In this document: piece after piece, positions 16,355-23,500 of the stretch
How positions within the stretch are numbered: position 1 is the first letter of the stretch
Layout of the letters: every line of letters starts with the position of its first letter
IMG/VR virus record: IMGVR_UViG_3300027906_000088
Span: 1 to 30,284 of that record
DNA length: 30,284 nt
Source of the DNA: a virus
Strand: one strand, 5' to 3'
Notes under the pieces: generated by a model
Told to the model about the DNA's origin: nothing
Seen by the model: the letters and a program-made list of their open reading frames with translations, nothing else
The model's database searches: none
Translations under genes and position numbers: made by a program

Positions 16355-16605
16355 AAATCTTTATCCCAGAGAGTTCCCTTTCTCCATTCTTGCCCTTTAG
16401 GGTTTTTACTTTTCTTGGCAATACCTTGTTCCCATGCTCTTTCGTGAAAGTAAAATAAGAAGAGTTTTATTATAGTATCAAAATACATTATGGCACCAGC
16501 CACTTGAACTGAACCAGTTATAGCATAACTTATACATCCAGTTGCAATTACAGATAAAATTCTGTAAGTAATAGCCTTATATAAACTTTTCCTTCGTGAC
16601 TCCAA
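16351..16605 (-). CDS. DUF2061 small membrane protein
   Basis: An 84-aa predicted inner-membrane protein of the DUF2061 family. The N-terminal ESRRKSLYKAITYRI and the later KLFLFYFHERAWEQG are the two family signatures. Between them lie two hydrophobic helices (about residues 12-30 and 34-55). Its function is unknown in any organism, as far as I know. The start overlaps the end of the kinase/nucleotidyltransferase gene by 29 bases and its stop overlaps the next start (ATGA), so it belongs to a coupled unit. The overlap suggests that its amount is tied to that of the kinase fusion. Confidence 0.85.
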   Translation of the reverse strand: MESRRKSLYKAITYRILSVIATGCISYAITGSVQVAGAIMYFDTIIKLFLFYFHERAWEQGIAKKSKNPKGQEWRKGTLWDKDL

Positions 16606-17380
16606 GTTGTCTTCTCAGTTCTGTAGAACTTACTTCCTCTATCTCTTGATTAAATTTTTCTTCTTCTATATCATACCCTACTCTTCTTCCGTAGGTTATG
16701 TTAACTATATTTGGCACTTTCTGTATAATATAATCTTTGTTTTCTTCGTACCCATCACCCAATAAGAACATTTTTATGTTCTGTTTGACTGTTTTAAAGT
16801 CAAAAGGGTCTGATTGAGCTCTATGCATTTCCCTCACCATGATACTTACTTGTCCAGTTTTCTCGATTGCTCTTTTAAACAACTCAAGATGACCATCATG
16901 AAATGGTTGAAATCTACCTAACATTTGTACTGTTGGTTCTCTCTCATCAAAGAATTTCTGGTCTGCAAGTATACTTCTGGATATAATTTCTGCATGTAAC
17001 TCTGCATTAAAGTCCTCTACAATGTAATCTACCTCTGATTTACTAGGTCTCTGGAACAGTTTATTAGTATCCTTCCACCTTCCTTTCTCAATAGTATCCA
17101 TGAATACAATGTAATCTGGTTTTAAAATCTTCCTTCCTTCAACATAAGGACACACAAAATCACATATTACATAATTACTTTCACTCTGTTTAGCAAGTTT
17201 CTTCATTCTAGTTACCTGCTTCATTCTTCCTTTTTCACTAAAGTCCCAGTCATCTTCGACCTTTCTAACCACATCTGCTTCAAAATGTTCTGCATCAAGG
17301 TGGTACTTTAGTTGTTCAGACATGGTTGTTTTACCTGAGCCAGGCAATCCCATGACTAATATTACTGTTCTTCTGTCCAT
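16577..17380 (-). CDS. APS-kinase-like / nucleotidyltransferase fusion
   Basis: A 267-aa two-domain enzyme. Residues 1-145 form a P-loop kinase with Walker A GLPGSGKTT (11-19). It has the APS-kinase-like segments FEADVVRK (33-40) and CDFVCPYVEGR (73-83), the counterpart of the FISP...R motif of CysC. Residues about 150-267 form a HxGH-type nucleotidyltransferase: MLGRFQPFHDGHLELF (HDGH at 161-164) and a C-terminal SSTELRRQ (251-258), matching the ISSTxIR motif of NadM/cytidylyltransferase-type enzymes. The second domain is too small for ATP sulfurylase and looks more like an NMN- or phospho-compound adenylyl/cytidylyltransferase. Its substrate is not predictable. The gene overlaps both neighbours (19 and 29 bases). 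Confidence 0.8.
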   Translation of the reverse strand: MDRRTVILVMGLPGSGKTTMSEQLKYHLDAEHFEADVVRKVEDDWDFSEKGRMKQVTRMKKLAKQSESNYVICDFVCPYVEGRKILKPDYIVFMDTIEKGRWKDTNKLFQRPSKSEVDYIVEDFNAELHAEIISRSILADQKFFDEREPTVQMLGRFQPFHDGHLELFKRAIEKTGQVSIMVREMHRAQSDPFDFKTVKQNIKMFLLGDGYEENKDYIIQKVPNIVNITYGRRVGYDIEEEKFNQEIEEVSSTELRRQLGVTKEKFI

Positions 17381-18276
17381 AGTTTATACTCTTCCTTTAG
17401 GGTTGGTAGGGTTTCCCACTTACCATTATCATATTCTATATGTTTATATAGACCCCTTTTCCATAGTTTAATTTCATCACCCCTCATGACCATACTTGTT
17501 CTAAAGGGAAAGTTTGGTTTATCGTATGGTATTGCAGGGCCTGGATGTCTATGAGATATCATACCATTTACTACTATAAGACGATTAGGTTTATATTTTA
17601 TCCGTCCTATCTCATAATCCTTCTCGTTTTCTGGTATTCCTATACCCAATTCTGGATTATGAAACTCGGAATTAAAAAATATTAAATCCCCACCCCAGTC
17701 ATCTTCCCAGTGTTCTTGATCATAGAATAAGAATGTAAGGTTGTTTTCACTCCTACCATCTTTGTGTGTATCCTCATGGACTGTTCCATCTTGTCCTGTT
17801 ATCTGACCATTGAATCCACAATACTGGAATCTTACCCAATCAAATCTAAACTGTTGTTGTAGTTTCCAACCAAAAGTATCTAACATTGGGTGGCAATGTC
17901 CAACATTTGGCCTTGAGATTACTCTTTTTTTCCAGTCTGGTTGAATCCTTCTCCAATGTCTCTTTGCAAGTTGTCCCTTAGTTCCTTGTTCGACACTCTC
18001 ATGAAACCCCTCATCTGGTCTCTCAAAGAATTGGTCATAAGCAAAATAACAAGACTGACCAAAGTAGAGATGTTGCATCTCCCCTTCACGCATAACTCTA
18101 TTTGAAAGTTTGTAGTCTGAATGAACTATTCTCCACTCCGTCCACGCAGCGAACTCTGCTGGAGTTAGAAAATTGTCGATTACCCAAGCTTGTTTGTGGG
18201 GTAACTCGTCTAATGGTTTTGATTTGTCAAGATATACGATGTCTAAAGGGTCGTCCATCCATGAATGGATATCCAT
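17362..18276 (-). CDS. 2OG-Fe(II) oxygenase (prolyl-hydroxylase-like fold)
   Basis: A 304-aa oxygenase. The beta-helix core begins at WVRFQYCGFNGQITG, and an HxD motif follows (His167-Glu-Asp169 in TVHEDTHKDG). Next come NLTFLFYDQEHWEDDWGGDL, the typical strand with GGDL, and then VVNGMISHRHPGP with the second metal histidine at 242 or 244. FRTSMVMR holds Arg259 for 2-oxoglutarate. The GGDLxFF pattern is shared with prolyl-4-hydroxylase-type enzymes. The substrate is unknown. It is the first gene of the coupled cassette, starting 3 bases after the tail-chaperone-like gene, and the RP-repeat protein lies just upstream, which makes virion-protein hydroxylation thinkable but unproven. Confidence 0.8.
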   Translation of the reverse strand: MDIHSWMDDPLDIVYLDKSKPLDELPHKQAWVIDNFLTPAEFAAWTEWRIVHSDYKLSNRVMREGEMQHLYFGQSCYFAYDQFFERPDEGFHESVEQGTKGQLAKRHWRRIQPDWKKRVISRPNVGHCHPMLDTFGWKLQQQFRFDWVRFQYCGFNGQITGQDGTVHEDTHKDGRSENNLTFLFYDQEHWEDDWGGDLIFFNSEFHNPELGIGIPENEKDYEIGRIKYKPNRLIVVNGMISHRHPGPAIPYDKPNFPFRTSMVMRGDEIKLWKRGLYKHIEYDNGKWETLPTLKEEYKLWTEEQ

Positions 18277-18279
18277 TAT

Positions 18280-18903
18280 TTAGAATCTCCTACTATCTTC
18301 CCCACCATTGATATCTAAAGTATCACTATCGGCAAGTAGTTGAAGTCGTTCTGCGATAGGTCTATCACCTCTTGAGAACCAATCTGACTGTGGAACTATA
18401 GGTAGTTTACCTATGTAATCCTCAAATGGCAGTAAGTCTGCATCCTCAGATGCAAGAATCTCTTCTCTTAATCTATAATAAGATTGCATAACAAAGTCCC
18501 TAAACTCTAAACATCGTCTTGCCTCTGCACGATATGGGTCGTTAGAGCCCTCTCTCGCAGTGATAAGAAGATCACCCCATCCATTATATCCCAAGTCACC
18601 AAAGAATCCATTTTCAAACTGTTCAAAAATATGATGTTTTAAATCATCTGTAAATTGATTTTGTAGATTACAGATGTCTGGTGGTTCTGCAAGATTAATA
18701 TATTCTTCAATACTATCAATTTGCTCTTGACTCAATGGAAATACATTTCCTTGAATTTCAAAAGTTTCATCTTCGGTTGGGTTATAAAATAGGTAATCGT
18801 AATCGAAACCTAAGTCTGGTTTGTCTGCACGCTCATAATTCCATCGTAATCCTGTACTGTTGATTAAATGTAATTGGTTGTCGTTATCGTATACTAATAA
18901 CAT
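18280..18903 (-). CDS. Probable tail-fibre assembly chaperone-like protein
   Basis: A 207-aa protein without a clear named domain. The N-terminal 70 residues are beta-rich (LLVYDNDNQLHLINSTGLRW). Residues 60-110 are helical. Residues about 122-165 read ...AEARRCLEFRDFVMQSYYRL..., then PFEDYIGKLPIVPQSDW. That helix-then-LPxxP layout resembles the C-terminal part of phage tail-assembly chaperones, which have an A..Y..WR..V...-type helix. It lies directly after the repeat-protein gene, as chaperone genes usually follow their fibre gene, which supports the idea. The repeat protein or the long fibre would be the client. GGAG lies about 8 bases before the ATG. Function is inferred, not shown. Confidence 0.6.
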   Translation of the reverse strand: MLLVYDNDNQLHLINSTGLRWNYERADKPDLGFDYDYLFYNPTEDETFEIQGNVFPLSQEQIDSIEEYINLAEPPDICNLQNQFTDDLKHHIFEQFENGFFGDLGYNGWGDLLITAREGSNDPYRAEARRCLEFRDFVMQSYYRLREEILASEDADLLPFEDYIGKLPIVPQSDWFSRGDRPIAERLQLLADSDTLDINGGEDSRRF

Positions 18904-18929
18904 AATATATCTCCATAATAAAGTTAATT

Positions 18930-18949
18930 CTCTATATTAGTATATAGAG
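18930..18949 (-). terminator. Perfect hairpin after the repeat-protein gene
   Basis: Perfect 8-base arms (CTCTATAT and ATATAGAG) with a 4-base loop, 11 bases after the stop of the repeat-protein gene. No strong U-tract follows on the minus strand. It may be an RNA-processing or 3'-stabilising stem, or a weak terminator separating fibre and chaperone genes. Confidence 0.45.
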
Positions 18950-18960
18950 TTCTCAAATCA

Positions 18961-20535
18961 CTAATCTGCAGGCCAAGGTTTGTTGATATCTCCATCCCAT
19001 GTTGCAACTGGTCTAGTAGAAGGTCTCGTACTAGGTCTTGTTGCTGGTCTCGTACTAGGTCTTGTGGCAGGTCTTGTAGCAGGTGTCTGATAAGTTGTAG
19101 GTCTGTTAATAGTTACCTCATATGAAGTCGGTCTGTTAATTGTTTGTTCATAATTAGTAGGTCTATTAATTGTTTGTTCGTAGTTTGTAGGTCTATTAAT
19201 TGTTTGTTCATAGTTTGTAGGTCTATTAATAGTTACCTCATATGAAGTCGGTCTGTTAATTGTGACCTCATAAGATGTAGGTCTGTTAATAGTTACCTCA
19301 TAAGATGTAGGTCTGTTAATAGTTACTTCATAGTTTGCAGGCCTTGAATTCTGAGTTTGATAATACTGAGGTCTACTGATAGTTACTTCATAGTTTGCAG
19401 GCCTTGAATTCTGTATTTGATAGAATGTAGGTCTTGCATTTTGAATCTGGTAGAATCCCTGTACAGTAGGTCTTGAATTTTGAATCTGATAGAATTGAGC
19501 ATTCTGAATCTGATAGAATTGAGCATTCTGAATTTGATAGAACCCTTGAACAGTAGGTCTTGCATTTTGAATCTGATAGAACCCTTGAACAGTAGGTCTT
19601 GAATTTTGAATCTGATAAAATTGTGCATTCTGTATTTGATAGAATCCAGAAATACTTGGCCTTGTTGCTGGTACTTGTAAAAACGGAACATAGACTGGTT
19701 GACCCTTACCAATTTGGAAGAAGAAGTTTCCAGCCTGTTGTTGATAACCTGTAGGACGATAGTTAGTACCCTGTGTTTGGTAGAATGTTTGTCCTTGAGT
19801 CTGATAGAATGCTGGTCTATAGTTAGTACCCTGTGTTTGATAGAATGCTGGTCTATAGTTAGTACCCTGTGACTGATAAAATGTTTGACCTTGAGTCTGA
19901 TAGAAGGTCTGACCTTGAGTCTGATAGAATGCTGGACGATAGTTTGTTCCTTGAGTCTGATAGAATGTTGGTCTAGTGCCTTGAGTCTGATAGGTTGTGG
20001 GTCTAGGTATCGTCTGTTCATAAGTAGGTGGACGATAATTTTGTGTCTGATAGGTTGTGGGTCTAGGTATAGTTTGTTCATAAGAACCAGGCCTAGGTAT
20101 AGTTTGTTCGTAGTTAGCAGGTCTAGGTATAGTTTGTTCATAAGAACCAGGCCTAGGTATAGTTTGTTCGTAAGAACTAGGTCTATTAATTGTCACCTCA
20201 TAACTAGAAGGTCTATTAATTGTCACCTCATAACTAGAAGGTCTATTAATAGTTACCTCATAACTTGAAGGTCTATTAATTGTTTGTTCATAATTAGAAG
20301 GTCTACTATTTTGTGCTTGGTAAGGTTGTTGATATCCTTGTTGAAATGGTTGTTGATATCCTTGCTGATATGTTTGTTGATAAGGTTGAGTAACCTGTAT
20401 AGTACCAGTTTGAAACACCCATCCTGTAGGTGTCTTTCTTTTTACATCAACTACTTTATTCCAACCACCAGGCGTCTTGACACGCATACCATAGGTATCG
20501 ACCCATCCACTTGGTGTTTTTATCTTTGAAGTCAT
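18961..20535 (-). CDS. Tyr/Gln/Arg/Pro-rich decapeptide-repeat protein
   Basis: A 524-aa probable virion surface or fibre protein made almost wholly of short repeats. Residues 1-45 hold three KTPxGW units. Residues 46-76 are Gln/Tyr-rich. Residues 77-186 are mainly decamers of the form RPSSYEVTIN. Residues 187-270 are YQTQG units. A non-repeat hinge lies at 271-291 (GNFFFQIGKGQPVYVPF). Residues 292-376 are FYQIQN units of 8 or 13. Residues 377-486 are decamers again (RPTSYEVTIN), and residues 487-510 are TRPA/TRPS tetramers. I count 38 Arg-Pro dipeptides. Asp and Lys are nearly absent inside the repeats. I recall comparable YxxRQP-type repeat proteins in marine T4-like phages, with no known function. 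GAGG precedes the ATG. Confidence 0.85.
   Translation of the reverse strand: MTSKIKTPSGWVDTYGMRVKTPGGWNKVVDVKRKTPTGWVFQTGTIQVTQPYQQTYQQGYQQPFQQGYQQPYQAQNSRPSNYEQTINRPSSYEVTINRPSSYEVTINRPSSYEVTINRPSSYEQTIPRPGSYEQTIPRPANYEQTIPRPGSYEQTIPRPTTYQTQNYRPPTYEQTIPRPTTYQTQGTRPTFYQTQGTNYRPAFYQTQGQTFYQTQGQTFYQSQGTNYRPAFYQTQGTNYRPAFYQTQGQTFYQTQGTNYRPTGYQQQAGNFFFQIGKGQPVYVPFLQVPATRPSISGFYQIQNAQFYQIQNSRPTVQGFYQIQNARPTVQGFYQIQNAQFYQIQNAQFYQIQNSRPTVQGFYQIQNARPTFYQIQNSRPANYEVTISRPQYYQTQNSRPANYEVTINRPTSYEVTINRPTSYEVTINRPTSYEVTINRPTNYEQTINRPTNYEQTINRPTNYEQTINRPTSYEVTINRPTTYQTPATRPATRPSTRPATRPSTRPSTRPVATWDGDINKPWPAD
19078..19407 (-). repeat. 30-bp tandem repeat block (3' copy)
   Basis: Exactly 11 in-phase units of 30 bases that encode the decapeptide RPxxYExTIN and its variants. 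The units differ mainly at a few positions (Ser/Asn, Val/Gln), and some neighbouring units are nearly identical at the DNA level, so recent duplication or gene conversion is likely. Confidence 0.85.
19978..20307 (-). repeat. 30-bp tandem repeat block (5' copy)
   Basis: A second block of 11 in-phase 30-base units in the same gene, with NRPSSYEVTI-type units grading into PRPxxYEQTI units. It is separated from the other block by YQTQG- and FYQIQN-type repeats. Units within a block resemble each other more than units across blocks. Confidence 0.8.
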
Positions 20536-20566
20536 ATCCTCACTCCACTCCTATACATTATATAAA

Positions 20567-23500
20567 TTAATATGTTATCCAGAGATCACCTACGGCCCCA
20601 TCTCCCCCACTCGGTGCAGATGAATGCATGTAGATATTTCTAAATGCTTTTGCACTAGAACCAATCGTTGTATAACTGGTTGTAGCTGCACCACTTACTG
20701 CTAGTCCAGTCAATGTTCCTACACTTGTAATTGCAGTTTGAGCTGCACCTGTTACTGTAGCAGCGGTTCCACTTGCATTACCTGTTACATTACCTACAAA
20801 TCCACCAGAAGAATAAATCTGTTTGTTTGCACTTAGTCTAGCGTTTCCATTATCCCAAGTAAATGTAGGTGCAGAACCATGAGCACCAAATGTTAATCCA
20901 GCACCATCAGTTGCAGCCAATGTAGATGCATCCTTTCCTACGATTATATTTAGGTCGGTTACTGAAAGGGTACTTGAGTTAACAGTTGTCTGAGAACCAT
21001 TAACAGTTAAATTACCAGTAATTGTTACATTTCCTGTTGCAGCAACATCTGCAAAAGTCACATTACTTGAAGTTGCAACTGCCTGGCCAATACTAATTGC
21101 TGGTTCCCATCCTTCACCAGCACTACCTGTTACAGTAACACCAGTTCCACCAGTAACATTGTCAACATAGTTACCTGTTGTATGAGTACCTAGATCAACT
21201 GAATCAGCTGCTTGAGAAGTGGAAATACTAACATTACCTAAGTCAGTCATTGTTGCAGAACCAGTTACATCTCCTGTCAATGCAATTGTTGGATCAGCAA
21301 CATTAAAGTCTAATGTATTATCTGAATCGTCATAGGTTACAGAAATACCGCTCTCGGTATTTGAACTAACCATCGCACCCACAACATCTGCAACTCTTTC
21401 TGATGTATGATAGAGGTTACTTGAACCTTCACCAATGTCGTCTGTGTCTAAAGTAATATTTGCAGAACCATCAAATGCTACACCACTTATATTTCTTGAA
21501 GTTGCAAGTGTTGTCGCTGTTGTTGCATTACCAGTTAAAGAACCTGTCACATTACCTGTAACATTACCAGTTAATGTACCAACTACTAAGTTAGCAGCAG
21601 TATAACCTGTTGCACCTGTATTTACTGTAGTTGAAGGTACTGTTTGTGTATCTGAGAATAATCTAAATGTATTATCTGTTGATGCATCGTAGAATATACC
21701 ACCATATTTTGTAGTGGATGATTCTACATACTTACCATAGAAACCAAAGTCTGTTGAATTTCCAGAGTTTGCATCTGTTAAACCTGTAAAGTTTGAATCT
21801 GAAACTATTGAACCAGTTTGTGTTGTTGAACCTGTAACTGTTAAGTCTCCACTAACTGTTAAGTCGTTTGATATTGTTACATCAGATGGTAGTCCATATG
21901 TAATTGTTCCAGAACTTTCTGCAACATCTACTTCGTTTGAAGTACCAGCAAATGTTATTGTTCCACCCAATGAAGTTGCAGTTGAGTTAGAACCATCTGA
22001 AACTGTTATACTTGAGTTTGAAAGTTTACTGTTTGCAATCGAACCTGCTAACATACTGTTTTCTACAGATGTTGCAGCTATTGTTAATGCAATACTAGTA
22101 TTACCTAAATCAGTCATTGTTCCAGAACCAGTTACATCTCCTGTGTAAGATAATGTTGGGTCTGATACATTAAAGTCTAAAGTACCATCTCCATCCTCAT
22201 ATGTCACTCCTATACCACTTTCTGTGTTGGATGATACCATTGCACCAACTACATCTTGAACTGCTTCTGTGAAGTCTGATACGATTGTTGCTGCAGCACC
22301 ACTAACTACAAGGTCTATAGTTCCATCACCATCTTCATAGGTGGCTGCAATTCCAGTTTCAGTATTGGAACTGAACATTGCTCCTACAATATCTTGTACA
22401 TTTTCTGATACTAATGCAAGATCAATTGCACCATCATTTGAATCATCATATGTTGCAGTAATACCAGTGTGTGAACCATTAGTTGCAAGTTGAGCACCAG
22501 CAATATCTTGTACTGCTTCGGTTCCGTCTGACACTATTGTTGCAAGTGTTCCACTAACAACTAGATCAATCGTTCCATCACTGTCATCATATGTGGCCGT
22601 TATACCTGTTTCTGTATTAGATGTAAACATTGCACCAGCAATGTCTTGTACTGCTTCAGTACCATCGGAAACTATTGTTGCAAGTGTTCCACTAACAACT
22701 AAATCTACAGTTCCATCTCCATCTTGATATGTTGCTGTAATACCTGTCTCAGTATTACCAGTGAACATTGCTCCAGCAGTATCTTGAATTCTTTCTGCGT
22801 TTATAGCAACTTCACCAGAAGTTACTGTAAAGTCTGTTGTGTTAAATTGGGCAACACCTTTATTTGAGTCTGTTGCAATCTCTGCTGTAATTGTTGCAGT
22901 TGAACCTTCCGCTGCAGTGTGAGTTATATCTATACCTTCACCAGCAGATAAATCTGTCATGTAGTTTCCAGTAGTATCAGTTCCTAATGCAACTGAGTTT
23001 GCTTGAATAACTGTAGATAAATCTATATTACCAGAACCATCAAATGATGCAGAACCTACAACATCCCCACTTACTGCTATCGTTCTTGCAGTTGCAAGTG
23101 CAGATGCAGTTGAAGAATTACCTTCTAGGTCTGCAATTAATGTTCCTTTTGTCCAACCAGTTGCAGTAGGGTCTACTACTGTAGTTGGTTCGGTTGTTGT
23201 TCCATGATAGAGTCTAAACTTATCTGATTCACTTCCATCCCAGTTAATACCAGCATATCTTGTTGAACCATCGTTATAAACACCATAGACACCAAAGTCG
23301 GTTGTGTTGGCAGAGTTATCTTTTGCAACCTTCATGTTGTTATCTGTAATAGCAACTGTTGAGGAAGAAACTGTAGTAGTTGTACCACTAACTGTTAAGT
23401 TTCCACCAATTACTGCATTACCAGATGTAGCAATTGTTGCAGAACCCATCTCACCTGTTACTGTTAAGTCATTACCTATAGTGACATCATCTGGTAGGGA

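Noticed and set aside
16577-17380. Bifunctional PAPS synthetase (CysC plus ATP sulfurylase)
   Set aside because: The second domain is only about 115 residues with HDGH and SSTELR motifs, which fits small nucleotidyltransferases, not ATP sulfurylase.
18277-18283. CTAAATA on the minus strand next to the oxygenase start at 18276
   Set aside because: It arises from the stop codon TAA followed by ATAATG and leaves no room for a transcript leader.
19383-20141. Open 252-codon frame on the minus strand inside the repeat gene, in another reading frame
   Set aside because: The 30-bp and 24-bp repeats keep alternative frames open; the product is a low-complexity Leu/Ile/Arg/Gln repeat without its own ribosome site, so it is a shadow.
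19006-20307. CRISPR array suggested by regular short repeats
   Set aside because: Units are contiguous 30-bp coding repeats without unique spacers, and the reading frame runs through.
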